A stretch of 64,000 bases of DNA from Amanita rubescens (lineage: Eukaryota > Basidiomycota > Agaricomycetes > Agaricales > Amanitaceae): contig WION01000091.1 of the NCBI GenBank assembly GCA_015039365.1, forward strand, positions 108,957 through 172,956, in the 5' to 3' direction. The translations under genes were made by a program, and so were the position numbers. The notes beneath the pieces were generated by a model, which did no database searches, was not told the origin of the DNA, and was given only the letters and a program-made list of their open reading frames with translations. Below are positions 11,293 through 23,400 of this stretch, in pieces (the first letter of the stretch is position 1; each line of letters opens with the position of its first letter).

Positions 11293-12596
11293 TTGTTAAC
11301 TATGTTGACTACAATTACCGATAGTTTGCTCATTTATCGGTGAGAGAAATGAAATCTGTTGCGTCACTTTACAAATGCATTTTTGTATACCCAGCACGCT
11401 GGAAGATACAAAAAACTTCCGAGTGGGTGCATGGAAGAATGGGAGCGACGCACAATTTGCCGCTACGAAGTCCACCTTTTCTTTAGCTGAAATATACGTG
11501 TACCACAACAGCTTCTTAACATCCAGGTCCGGTTATATTTCAAATTAATACTTGTACAAAAATCAAGATCAGAATTGCATCGGTCGTCTCGTATGTTGGC
11601 CGAGTTCTGTTCGGCAGTTGCGGAACTTCTGTGATGTGTGACAACTCCAAATAAATGATTGAAACTAGCTGAGCCGTCAACTCCAACTGGACCGTCACAA
11701 AATTGGCACGCGGCACTGTGGCTCCTTCGGATTCTTCCTCGGGGAATCAACAGCAGAAGAGGCATTGTCACCCTCTGCTTCGTCTCCACCATAACGGGTT
11801 AAAAAAGGTATACCCCTCGTGCTTGGGTGAAATGTAAGGAATAGGTTCGAAGGCATGGACCGTTTCCGCCAGATCCATTGATACCGGGTCTCTCAATGCA
11901 TGCACAGGCCCACCGACAGATGTACTCCTCATGTTCACATCTGCCCTAGACACGAAATTGCGAACTTCGCGAACGACGTTGGCCGTCCGTGGATGTCGTC
12001 CACTTCAACTTCAATTTGTGGCCGTTAGGCAGCATGTAGCCGTGATAGGGTGTGTGTGTGCGGACGATACAAAGTTGGCTTTGTTCGACGACTTGTTTCA
12101 ATGCTAGTATTGATAATAATGAATCGGTATCTATTTACACCAAAATAGGCAAGCTCAACGCCAGTCGTGGGTATCAAAGTTTTCCCGTAGCTCGAGATGA
12201 GACCAAGTCATGACAGAGTGGCTGCTCATAGAGTCCATGATTTTCATCCTTCCTGTCTGCCGCTCAGAGGAGTTGATTTGTGAACATTTGGCGCCGGGCC
12301 TTCTTCCAATCATTCGACATAGTAAAATAGTAGAAGACTCTCGAGAAGAAAGTAGCTGGTTGGCGCTGCAACTCCAATAGTCAACTGTCATTCTCCCCGA
12401 GTTTGTGCGACGGGCCGTGGAGCCTGAAAGTATTAGTCATACTAAATCGCTTCCACATAAAGAGCATTGAGAAAACTGCCGTACTGACGTCTTCAACCCG
12501 TAAGTAGAAGGCTTATCAGCACGCAATCACAAGCATGTGCATGATCAGCAGCGATAATCATAATGGAATTCTTGAACTCACTTCGTTCCATCGATA
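11293..12596. other. intergenic sequence between two F-box genes
   Basis: Apart from the coding-like segment listed at 11768-11999, only short frames are present. A minus-strand frame at 12155-12391 has a polar composition and no recognisable family. Confidence 0.4.
11768..11999 (-). CDS. unidentified coding-like segment
   Basis: A minus-strand frame reads through VVREVRNFVSRADVN, VGGPVHALRDPVSMDLAETV and AFEPIPYISPKHEGYTFFNP before a basic WWRRSR end. The composition is protein-like and unlike the shadow frames around it, but I see neither a start nor convincing splice sites, and I do not recognise the family. It may be one exon of a small gene or a relic. Confidence 0.25.
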
Positions 12597-13952
12597 ATGT
12601 GGCAGACCATCGCTCCTGAACTGGTGATCGAAATATACAAACACTTCCTCTCCGGCTTGACGCTATCCGTTACCGAGCCGGCATTCTTCCCATGGTATCT
12701 TGGTCACATCTGCAGCCGGTGGAGAAATGCATTCATTTCGTCGCCATATTTCTTCAACTCGCTCACGATAGATCTTGAAGAGAAGGGCAAAGGCATCTAC
12801 CAGAGACGTTCTACCAGGTTTAAACGTACCTTAGCAATAGTCAGATTCTGCATGCAGTCCACCAATGATCATCCGATTTCACTCAGGCTAACACTCGGTT
12901 GGCCTGAATTGTGTTACAATTTGAGAAGAACTTCGAAATCGCGATTCTGCCGCCTTATCTTGCAATCGCTCATTGGGGAATCCGTCCGATGGCGAGATGC
13001 ATATATCACGTTACACGTCTCCGAGCTGCCAATCCTCTATGCGGCAAAAGATCAACTTCAGATGCTACGATCCATCAAACTCGAGTTGGTGAACTGTAGT
13101 CACATTTGCGCTTGGGACTTGTCCATGGCTCGTCCACCCCGATCCTTTGCCGATCTATTCGTCGACGCACCACAGTTGACGCGCGTTTATATCGGGGATT
13201 ATCTGGACTGGGAGATTGACTGGTCAACGATCAGCGTAATCCATTTGAAGCAACCTCCTTCACCTGATGCACTCCTCGAGCTCCTCCGGCAAGTTGATTG
13301 TCTGGAGGAACTGGCCATTTACGAATCATCCGATATCCGAACACCGTACAAATGTGGCCCGCTGATAGCCCTACCCTTCCTCAGGGTTTTACGCATCAGC
13401 GACGCAGACCTTTTGCCCTTGCTCAAGACACATATGTTGGACGAACTCTCCGTCAGGAACGACGTACGTTCGCTTGACTCGAGGACCTTCAACGGCGTCG
13501 TTTCCAGTTTCCTACCCACCCTACATCGTCTTAGGAAACTAGCGTTCTTTGCGAACGATGCGCACGATGCGGAGGTTCTCTTCCAACACATGCCCGATAT
13601 ACAAGATTTATCCCTCTATCTTGACGAGGCGAGTTGTCTGAACCAGTTGGCGACGTGTCCGAGGGTGCACCAGCTGAAAACGCTGACGCTCGGGTTACCA
13701 TGCACTGTAAGCAACATGACGACGCTTACCGCGTGCATGAACCGAAAACCCGGTCCGAGCGTCATCGATAGCTTTGCAGAACTCGGTCACTTTTCGCTTG
13801 AATTGTATAGGGGAGTTGATACGCGCTTTTGTACTCCAGTCGCGGAAAGATTGGAGCGCAGTTTCAAGGAATTAGGTGTACCATGTGCTATTCATTCCGT
13901 CAATGGGATAGCAACTCCGGATGTGAAATTTGCTTCGTTCGATGTATTCTAG
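12597..13952 (+). CDS. F-box/LRR-like protein, 451 aa, single exon
   Basis: One uninterrupted frame of 451 codons begins at 12597. The first 60 residues form a slightly shortened F-box (APELVIEIYKHFL, then HICSRWRNAFISSPYFFNSL). Repeating leucine-rich segments follow (LPFLRVLRISDADLLPLL, HRLRKLAFFAN), ending at 13952. In fungi such proteins bridge Skp1 and substrates in SCF ubiquitin ligases; the substrate cannot be predicted. It is the second F-box gene in this stretch, on the same strand as the broken one at 9844, and the two resemble each other only in general plan. A start further upstream is possible because the F-box lacks its usual first residues. Confidence 0.8.
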   Translation: MWQTIAPELVIEIYKHFLSGLTLSVTEPAFFPWYLGHICSRWRNAFISSPYFFNSLTIDLEEKGKGIYQRRSTRFKRTLAIVRFCMQSTNDHPISLRLTLGWPELCYNLRRTSKSRFCRLILQSLIGESVRWRDAYITLHVSELPILYAAKDQLQMLRSIKLELVNCSHICAWDLSMARPPRSFADLFVDAPQLTRVYIGDYLDWEIDWSTISVIHLKQPPSPDALLELLRQVDCLEELAIYESSDIRTPYKCGPLIALPFLRVLRISDADLLPLLKTHMLDELSVRNDVRSLDSRTFNGVVSSFLPTLHRLRKLAFFANDAHDAEVLFQHMPDIQDLSLYLDEASCLNQLATCPRVHQLKTLTLGLPCTVSNMTTLTACMNRKPGPSVIDSFAELGHFSLELYRGVDTRFCTPVAERLERSFKELGVPCAIHSVNGIATPDVKFASFDVF

Positions 13953-14797
13953 GCTTTATCTCTTGTCGTGTCAAGTCGAAAGGACGTTAAATGCTGTTAG
14001 CTCGATAGTTTACTTTTTATATTAAAGTTGAACCGACCATAGCGGATCGCCAGATAATTTGGGAGCGGGTATCGGGCCTGAAGTTCTCACCAGAGCAACC
14101 CCAAGTTATACAGAGGAACCAAAGAGATACTGGCAGCAGTACGTGGCAGTCTTTCTGAGTTCTGGGTCGATGCGCGAGCGACACGATGGGAAGGAGTCAG
14201 AACGAGTCAGATTCATTTTTCAACGGCGGGTTTACAAAAACAATAGGTTCTATTTTTGGATGTCGTTTCAAGAGAACAAGTATATGCGGACGATATATAA
14301 GCTGTAGTAGTAAAACGGGTGCTGTCATCAGCCACCTTCCACCGCTCGGGCTTTGTTGGACAGAAACGACTTCCAACATTAACAAGATTTTGTTGACAAG
14401 TGCCAACGCGGACTGGAGTACTTTGATGTCGACAAACATCTTGGCACGCCATGTTATACCTGGTCGACACTAATCAATTCTTGCCCTGAATCACATTTCC
14501 CTTATCCTAGTCCCATGTTGGCTGCGCTTAGATTGCATGAAGTCTCCTAAGAACAGGTAAATCATCTGCCAATTCTGTCACGTAGTCCATCAATGGACAC
14601 CCTCACGGCCCCTTCTACCTAACATTCAACCATAAAGCATTGACATGTGTGTGTTTTAGTGAAATTGGTTCCCCACATTCGCCATCTAGCATGCTAGTTG
14701 GAGGCGGGGATGGATGTATGCAATGTTTGGAATCGCAGCAGACACATGCACCAAAGTCTGCTCAGGGGGCCTGCAACGCGGTATGTTAATGAAAACC
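13953..14797. other. intergenic sequence
   Basis: I see nothing coding here. The frames at 14186-14473 on both strands are mutual shadows of low-complexity peptides. Confidence 0.5.
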
Positions 14798-15129
14798 TCA
14801 TAGTCGCATTGACCTGGTCGCAGTCCCCGAGCGATCCAGCGGCTGAGGCGCATTCAGGACCAGATCCTCATCGTCGTCTTCATCATCATCGTCTTGTATG
14901 AACGTATGAGTAGGCGGACCGTCTTCGCTAAGTCGAATCCGCCCCTCCGGTTCAGAAAATGTCTTTAACCTTCCAGCCGATACTATCAAACGCCAACACG
15001 CTTTATGATCCTTGAGAGTACTCACTGGTGAGATACCACCCTTTTGAGTGAATCCGCCTTTCTCCAAATCAGAAATAAGATGCACAGTGTGCATGTGGTG
15101 AACAGGAGGACCAAGGTTGTGTCACCCAT
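14798..15129 (-). CDS. small single-pass membrane protein with an acidic tail, 91 aa, 2 exons
   Basis: Exons 15129-15026 and 14969-14798 join in phase 2 over a 56-nt intron (gtgagt...ctggaag). Residues 5-23 form one transmembrane helix (TLVLLFTTCTLCILFLIW) followed by basic residues, suggesting a short N-terminus on the non-cytosolic side. The rest is soluble: a GRIRLSEDGPP motif, then a run of about ten Asp/Glu residues, then LNAPQPL. The organisation suggests a conserved ER or Golgi membrane peptide, but I do not recognise the family. The ATG is the only one upstream of the helix in this frame; extra 5' exons cannot be excluded. Confidence 0.55.
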
Positions 15130-15490
15130 TGGCTGAGGTTTTGGAGACTGACGAGGTTCTAAGATAATGAGTAAGAGGTAGTTTTTGGTATTGTGAAATT
15201 AGCGACTGACCTCCTGTTGGCGCCATCCCAGGTCAAATGACAAGTACTTGGTATACTGCGGCCTGTCGCATGTCAAGTTGTCAACGTGTCAAAGATGGAT
15301 GACATAAGCAGCTGTAGTTGAGAATATACTCTAATTACTAAGACCCTATCTGCATACAGTACTATATCAATACGTACAAGTCATTATACAAATTTTTACA
15401 GAGATACACTGTAACACTTGATGTATGCAATACTCACTGTCAAGAAGTCGAAAAAAATAAAAACGCAATAAAACCGAAAGAGAGCCTTCG
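15130..15490. other. short intergenic spacer
   Basis: AT-rich spacer between the start of the membrane-protein gene and the 3' end of the Cdc20-like gene. Both lie on the minus strand, so it should hold the terminator of the latter and the promoter of the former. No specific element recognised. Confidence 0.4.
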
Positions 15491-17220
15491 TCAGCGTATT
15501 GTCCATCTGTCAAATGCGCTTTCTTTTTTATCTCCTGCCGTACGTTCGCCCCAAACTTGCCACATCTTGATTGTTTCTTCCACAGGACACGCCGTGAAAA
15601 GGTCTCGGCCATTGGGACCCAAACAGCTATGTGTCACCGGATGCGCATGAGCTGTCAAAGACAGTAGCCTCATGCCTGAGGGATAGTCATGCACGGCAAT
15701 TGAATTCGTGAGGGGAGAGAGAACAGATTTCATCTCCCGAACTGATGGAAACGGAGTAAAATTGGAAGAGGATAGCGCTCGTCGAAGAGTGGAAGGTGGG
15801 CTAAATGACGGCCCATGTGTGCTGAGTAACTCCTTGCAGTGCGGCGACCAGTGCAATGAAAGTACAGAGGTATTCAGACTTATCATCTCAAGAGGCGCCG
15901 GAGAAGACGATAACGTGGATGAGCTCCAGACGCGGATTTTGCCTTCCGGATAGAGAGAACCCGTTGCGAGAAGATCAGGCTTCCAAGAACACCACGCCAG
16001 CGCCTATCCACGTTTCAGCCACGCCAAATCACGGGAATAAACGAACGAACCTTGACTGGTCCCCGATGCCTCATTTTCGCACTCTGAGCACCGGGCTCGA
16101 GCAACGACTTGCACGCCCTCTTATCCCAAATCCGAACAACACCCAGATCGTCTCCACTGGCGAGGTAATTCCCATCCGTGCTCCATTTAAGCGACAAGAC
16201 TTGTCCCTTATGAGCAGGTACCACATTCGTCTTGCCATCGTCGCGCAAGTCAAAGTATGAGATGCTCCCTCCCTGCGAGCCGACCGCAAGGACATGCCCC
16301 TTCCACGAAAGACAGCCGACCTTGGTCATAGACTCCTCCTCCCAAGACCGCGCAATCGTGCCAGCCTTGTCGGACGGATCCGCCTCCCAAACCTGAACCA
16401 CGCCCGCAGTCGAACCCAACGCGAGATAATCTTCATGTACCTCGTCTCCCCACTCAATAGCCTGGATACGACCCAACGCAACATCGTATCCTCCTCCACA
16501 CATCCTCGAGACAACCTTGGTGTTCAAATTCTGATAAAACACCTCGACGCCGCACGCCACCGCGATGAGATTCCGTCTCGACCAGGAAATAGGGTATCCA
16601 TAAGCATCGTTCACTATTCCAGGCCCATCCAGCGTCAGCGTACACTGCCGCCTCTTTTTGAGATTTTCAACAACCGATGTCGGACGACACTCGGTGGGTT
16701 TGACAAACAACCCCGACGCGCTCTTCCTCAACAAACTGAACGCATTCGCGTTTGAAGAAGAAGAAGAATCCGAGGTATCCCCAGGTTTACAATTTTCATC
16801 CCGGAAATTGAAAACTTTCTCAGTCAACACGCCAAATTGACGACCGATGCGGTTCGTCCGCGGCGTGGAGTTGAGGGGTAACGCGTTTCTAGGCTTGGTG
16901 GGGATGAATCGGTCCTAAAAAAGATAACTTGTTCAGAAACACCGTGCTCAGCGAGAGAGAGAAAAGCGACTTACGGCTGTACCCCTGTTAACTTCCGGTC
17001 GCGAATCCGGTTCCTCGTGAAGCCACGCTGTGCCCAAATCCATTGAAGCATGCGAGATTCGCCTCTTCTTGGTCGAATACAAGTTGGCTAGAAATGCATG
17101 GTGCTGCCGCCGCTTCCTTGCTTGGTTATCGCTGCCACATTCGTCATTTGTTGGGCTGGGGGGTCATGCAATCTAGTTAGCTAGAGATAGACAAAAAGAT
17201 ATGGATTCGCACGTATTCAT
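15491..17220 (-). CDS. Cdc20/Fizzy-family APC/C activator, WD40 protein, about 521 aa
   Basis: Exons 17155-16975, 16914-16051 and 16003-15491 are secure (introns 60 and 47 nt; phases close). A tiny first exon ATGAATAC at 17220-17213 with a 57-nt intron (gtgcga...ccccag) supplies a start in the right phase. Residues 64-68 are DRFIP, the C-box that binds the anaphase-promoting complex. Seven-bladed WD40 sequence follows (IVNDAYGYPISWSRRNLIAV, DYLALGSTAGVVQVWEAD, GNYLASGDDLGVVRIWDKR, LLATGSLYPEGKIRVW). The protein ends W-T-I-R, the IR tail that docks on APC/C TPR subunits. So it recruits substrates to the APC/C. It diverges from canonical Cdc20 and Cdh1 and may be a third, meiotic-type (Ama1-like) activator. 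Confidence 0.85.
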
Positions 17221-17523
17221 GCTACTGGTGATAATGCAGAGGGAACGTGAGAAATGACTTGATAAACTCTGTCGGTGTCACACATGTTTGTCACATGGGC
17301 GCTTGTGGATCCATCATATTGACGCAAAGTTGACCCTTTCTCTTCTCCTTGCACTCTATGTTTGATGTGATTATACAAATAACGGTTACTGTAAGTAGTC
17401 TGATCGTGTGTCATAGTCGTCATAGTCGTCATAGCAGTCTCGTAGTCCGATAAATGAGCCGTGAATCTCCAAAAGAAAACCAACCGATACCCTAGATTGT
17501 TCTATATGGCCTGGCTCATAGAG
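17221..17523. other. spacer between Cdc20-like gene and unknown gene
   Basis: About 300 bp between two minus-strand genes. A minus-strand frame (17217-17483) runs through it without recognisable features; three copies of catagtcgt-like motif lie near 17415-17435. Confidence 0.4.
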
Positions 17524-20482
17524 TTATGTTCTGATCATCCACCCATCGCCCTTGCGAACTTTTCCGACCCCTCCTATATTCTCTCGCACAACGAGCCATA
17601 AACTCGTGCTGGACACGATATCCTTGATTTCCTCTGCCGTCAGCGTCAATCCGTAATAATCCACTTCCCCGGGACCAGAACCGGACTGCGAGGACGGTGC
17701 TGTGAAGTGTGGGATCCAGATAAGGTGAAAGAAGATCAAACAGGGACGCAATCGGAGTTAGCACATAAATACCGCAGGCATGGCGAGATCAAAAACTCAC
17801 CCAACCCGCGCCGTCTCAACACTGAAAGTCTTTCAACTTGAACGTCTGGTAAAGGAAACGGCATTTTGAGCATCGCTACCACTTTTGGATGATGCGGTGT
17901 TGGAGAGAGTGTTCCCACTTTGATCCTCAGGACATCATGTTGCGTGCTCGGTTCGTGGCTCTTTGAATTAGCCTCGCCACCAATAGAGTCTTCTTGCCTT
18001 TTGCTGCGGCCCCTGGATTTCCTTGTCGAGGCATCAGATGGATTAGGAGGTGTCCCTGCCTCTTTTGCAATGGCCGCGGCCGTCCGCCGAATTTTGAGGG
18101 TACACACCCAGGGAGTCTCCGAATCTTCCGGATCACTTTCATCGCCGGCTCCGGTATCGCCAAATACATCCTCGCTTGCACCAGCTGTGCTTTGGCTATG
18201 CGAAGAAGCCAAACTCCAGCGTTTCACGGCAGCTCGGGCAGAACTGATAGAAGAAGCCGACGGCTTCCGGACTCTTTCGTTCTGAGCATCGAGACCTCCA
18301 TCCTTCCTCGTCACCTTCTCATCACCCTCTCTTCGCCGACTCCCATCCCTACTGCGACGACGACTTCGTTTACCCGTACGTCCTGGTTCTTCGCGCTCCG
18401 CACTAGATTCTCTTCCTTCGCCAAGAGCACCTGACTTCTTCTTAGAACCACCGGTGACTGGCATTCGTCTCCACTCAAAACGTACTTCAACTATCTCCTC
18501 AACGCCCATTTCATGATCTCTTGTGGCATGCACCCAAGCTGCATCTAGGCCCAGCCCTGCGCCAACTCCACTCAAGTGCAGACCAAGTCCAATCTTGTTT
18601 CCATGAGAAGGGGCCGCGGGTGGTGGTGGCCGACGTTTCATCCACTTCTTTGCTAGCCACGCATACATGTAGGGTCGACGAACTGTCTTCCCTGATCTAT
18701 CCTTTTCTTTGGGCTTCGGACTTCCACCGTTGTCACTGATCCCATCGATGCTCCTTCTCGGTCTACCACTAGGAGACTTTGACTGACCCTCACGTTTACC
18801 ACGAGTCGAATTAACAAATGAAATTGGAACGACGACCAATGTTGGCTGAACGCCCAATACAGCTGGGCATAATTGAGGTTGTGACTGAATTTGATTCGAC
18901 TGGACACTGGTGAGAACGTGGGTAGAGGCTACGTTCGCGGATGGGGTGGTCACTTGAGGCGTTTCCACGTCTGTTTGGGACAAGTTCAGGTTGACAGCGG
19001 CTACATTGTCTGCTGCTCGACTAGGACCCATCGCCGAACGCCGTTTCATACCCAGGGTTGAAAATGCAGAAGCCAGCGGAGATGCTAACTGAGGGCGCTG
19101 GGATGAGCCGGACGATCCGAGGAGCCAAGAACCTCGACCGCGTTTGCCACCTGCCCCTGGAATTAAATCTTTAGGGGTCGATGGCAGTTGCATCGTTGGC
19201 GTTGTCATAGGCTGCATCGGTGTCGGAGTCCCGACCTGATCGCACGACTCGCTCGAAGTGTCCGGAGATTTCCGCGTATTCAATCGTGCAGACTGAGGCC
19301 GCGGTCCCGGTGATTGCACAGATGTCATAGGGAACCGTGATGACAACGATTGACGATTGTTGCCCCTTGGCAGTGCCGTAGTGGGTGCTGATGCAAGGTA
19401 CGGTGACCTAGGTGGTGACGGCATGTCTTTCGAAGATTTCTTGAATATTTTTCCAAAAAAGTTACGCCTACTACTCCCTGGAACAATGCCTGCAGAATAA
19501 GGAGGGGTCTCGGGCTGCTGTTGATCTGTGCTGTCAATTGAATGGCTGATCTGATGATCCGCGTAAGACGCAGATGAAAGCGATGCACTTGAAGAGGTCG
19601 CGGGGTTTGGTGCGAGGTCATCGGGGGCAGAATAGGATCCATCATTTGTTGGCCCTGTGGCAGGCTGGACTGCCAAGAAAGTGGGTATACTGCGGTTGGG
19701 AGCAGATCCGGAGCGTGTTGAAACCTGGGCGAAACCCATTTCGTCAACACTCAGTCTGCCCAGAGTGGAAGTGCTAGCTCCAGGGCCGGCCACGGGGACA
19801 GCCAGATTTTGCGTCGAGATAGGCATGACAACAGCATTAGGATCAGGCCAAACTTCGACCGGTTCGAATAGCGCAAGATCAATAAGTTCAAGACCACGCT
19901 TCTGAAACTTGGCGATCTTGGAATCAGTACCCGCGTCGACAATGACGTTTGGAAGGACATGATGTGCTTGGAGATTGTACAGAGGAACAATGGTGCGACG
20001 CGCCGAAGTAGTGGATGAACTGGCAGCGGTACTAGTTACAGAACTAATTGATGAGGTTGAAGCGTAGGTTGTGGAAGACTCCTGAGAGCGCGTTGATCCC
20101 GAGCGACGGAGGGATGATTGACCGGCCTCAAAGTCAACGGACTGGCGCGGTAGAATGGCACGCGAGTTAGGTGGTACGAGTTGGACTTGAAGATTTAAAG
20201 GGTGGTTCGTTTTAGAGGGCGGGGGTCTGACAACTATAAAGATCTACAAAAACAGGCTTCAATGACGTCTGATGGAGATTAATAATATCATACCTCGTTA
20301 GCATTGCGGCGCTCCTTTTCCTTCTTAGGCGGCGGAGGCTGTTCTTGTGGGTCATCCTCCGGGAGCGCCTGAAGCAAAGATTCTGGTTTATTGTCTTGTT
20401 CGTCGTTGTCTGGAGTGAATGAAGAAGTCCTGACTGTATCGCGTAGAGCGGTTGGGAGGAATGAAGCGAGAGAAGAGAACAT
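17524..20482 (-). CDS. large disordered protein of unknown function, 935 aa, 3 exons
   Basis: Exons 20482-20294, 20243-17801 and 17699-17524 join in phases 0 and 1 across introns of 50 nt (gtatga...tttgtag) and 101 nt (gtgagt...ttcacag). Most of the protein is Ser/Thr/Pro-rich and disordered, with basic clusters (KRSRRRSRDGSRRREG). Ordered islands remain: an early beta-rich part (IFIVVRPPP, then IVPLYNLQAHHVLPNVIVDAG), a segment near the middle (PYMYAWLAKKWMKRR, then GLHLSGVGAGLGLDAAWVHA), a strand WVCTLKIRR, and a C-terminal domain (VDYYGLTLTAEEIKDIV...LWLVVRENIGGVGKV). No membrane helix or signal peptide is visible. The spacing of islands suggests a scaffold or regulator; no family name can be supported. 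Confidence 0.75.
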
Positions 20483-23400
20483 AGCAGTTGATCAAAGCGG
20501 GCCCGACGGCCATTATACTTGTTTGTTTCAGCGCCGGCGCGATTAGCCGCTTACGCGTATACGTTGCCGTCAAATCTAACCATCGCAACTTTGTATACTT
20601 TGTAACATTTCCATTTGTTAACATCAAACCTTGGCAGCAACCGGTTTCACTTGAATCTTGCTCTTCACAACTCTCACCACCACCATGCAAGTGCATCCTA
20701 CTCTTCTGAACTTGATCCGCACTTCTTAGCTACAATCTTGGTCCCTTGCTGACTGCGCACTGGCAATCCCTTCGGGCGACACCGGTTATGTTTCTGCGTA
20801 TTCGTTAAATAACTGCGACTTAACCGGACTATTTTTGTTTTCGTAAAAAGAGATACATTTCTGCCTCATGGATCTAGTTCAAGGCTTCTTGCTGGCCGAC
20901 GATAACGGATGTCATTTTTTTCTTCTGACACTGCGCCCTCTGGAAAACACAGTTGCATTTCGCCTTCAATACCAAGACCCTTACTCTTACTACCATCAAA
21001 CACCTGTTTGCCTAGACTCATTCGATCATGATCGATAACGCCATACAAGTTCCTTGAAGTTTGAAGACTTAGTTTTCTCACATTACGGCAATTCCCTCAA
21101 GGCATGGTATCATCGTGTCCGGTCTGCACCGTGCGACGTTTTGGGAGGCTCGCTTGAGAGTGTATCTGTTGTGATCAACAACACTTCCTTTGTCTTTAGT
21201 AGTATCGCCCTGGCCGAATGCCAAACCTTTTTCATATCTTCCTCTATTGAGCCCGAGCGTTGAGCGCTGCCAGGATATCTGGAACCGGTATCCCGGACGA
21301 TCGCAGACACTACGAGACACTACCCTAACAGCACAATGCGCCGATAAAGAAACCGGAAGCCGGCCTCGTGCAAACTATGCCGCCCATCATGGTGTTCTAT
21401 ATTCGGTAGAACTTGCAGAGCCCTGATATGATTACTGAGAGCTATGAAACCTCTGCACCAAATACAAATTCCATGGGTTTATGGTGAGAAACGCTTTATA
21501 ATATGTCCATGAAGTCATTGATTAATCCTTGCAGTTATATGGTCGGTGCGCAAACGAGACCGACATGGCTCTTTTCATGGGCACCATTCTGATGGTGCAC
21601 ACATACCATCACCTGCGATAAGCACCGACCGACCCAATGCCGGGTGCGTGGGCCGTTTGCATTCAACTGTCAGTTTGTTGAAGCGATGTTGCGCCTTCAA
21701 GCGAGCGAACATCGTGCTAGATGTTGGTTCCTCCGCCGGCCAACGGATCAGTCAATGCAACAAAGGACCGTACAGCCTCATGTCTACCCTGAACCCTTTC
21801 AACCATTTTTATCTGATAAAAATCGGCTCAGTACCCTTTATCCAAACCGTATCACGTAACAAAAGCACTATATGGTCACGAGCCAACTTGACTACAGATT
21901 ATCTCTACCGTTATCCTGCCTGCCTCTCAAAGTGCGTCCCAGGATTGGAATTCTTTTCCAAATATTAATTGCCTCTAGAAATTTAAGATGAATGAATGGA
22001 ATGCTCCCAAAGGCGCTTTAGTCATTGGAATCACATGTAAGCCGAGGACCTCTTCCCGGGTTGCCTAAATTTCAAGTTATGTTTGTCGCCCGAGAGCCAC
22101 ATTTCAGGAACACGTACAGGGTGAATCCCTTGCGGAGTCTGAAGCAGGGTGATGCTACTAACTCCCTATCACGGATTCTCACTCCGAGCAGGTAGAGAGG
22201 CGGAATGCTTAATGGGTTATTCTCTTATGTTCGCTTCTCGGCGTTGGGAAAACGTTGATTTGGTGCGATGTTTGTTGACAGCGGTCTTGGACTCATATCG
22301 GGTACGTGTTCAATTGATCGTCGGATGTTACCGCTGTAATATGTCGTCCAGGTTCGCCCTCTTCGCGGACTGCTAGCCTCTGCTGTATAAATCGTACTAA
22401 CTCCTAGCTCCACTCCAATGGCTCCAACGCTAAGCGCCGTGAAGCGCTAGCAGAATTCTTAATTTCCGAAGTACTCCAGTCATGGACGCGGTAGCATTCA
22501 GGTTGGCCCTGGCCACGTCCCACCGCCGATGCACCAAAGCGGACTTTGTAAGAAGGTCTATGGTCTTCTAAGTCTGCGCCTGAAACCGGGTTGCAGACAA
22601 GTGATAGCTTGAGATCGCCTCGCTTTGACGCGTCAAACCAGGGATATTTTCTGATTTCCGTGTGCAAGTCACTGCGAACCTGATTAAGTAATCTCATGCC
22701 TAAAGACATCCACAATCAAGATATCGACGGCGAACAAGTCAATCACAGGAACTTCGCCTAAAATGCCTCGTGAGTCGGAGATCGCACCGTAAGGTATTCA
22801 AATGGTATACACCGCGCAAATGCTTGTGGCAGACCGCCCGTGTCCCACGCTATAACTTCACAGTCAGACGACTATAGTACCATCAAGTAATCCAAACAGT
22901 CGCTGAGATGGTTTTAATCCTCCCACATTACCCTGAAATTGTGAGAGCACGGCGAGTTCGTAAATTATGAGAATACCCGAGTTTAGCGCGGTTTTGACAT
23001 TTCTATTCCGAGTGTATTCAAGCGCAATATACCATGCATAGTTTCAGTAATACTTTAAGTTGCAATAGATGATCGTATTCCCTGCATAGTTCTGGACCTA
23101 CACGCCTGTTTCGCGTTCTTATTAATTTGATTCATCACAACGTCTGTCTGAATCTCGATCATCATCTAAACTTGGAGTCTCGAGGGTAATGGCTGAGCAT
23201 GCAGCGCGGATGTGCCAATGGGGCCCGCGACTTTTCTCAGAGCCCATCTCAAATTCGGTTATCGTTCAGTTCGGTCCTGTCGAAAAGCAACATTGACATC
23301 TTATGAAATACCCTGCGCACCATGTGGTGATTGAGCACCATGAGCTAAGGCTTGACGCACATCTCTCCATCGGGCACAGCCGAATTTTGATGGTATTCAC

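Noticed and set aside
16294..16755. 153-codon plus-strand frame
   Set aside because: Antisense to the WD40 exon of the Cdc20-like gene; composition follows from the opposite strand.
18020..18434. plus-strand frames of 120-146 codons
   Set aside because: They are shadows of the arginine/serine-rich part of the minus-strand gene at 17524-20482.
19859..19875. GGTTCGAAT-like tRNA T-loop
   Set aside because: It lies in coding sequence and has no matching acceptor, D or anticodon stems nearby.
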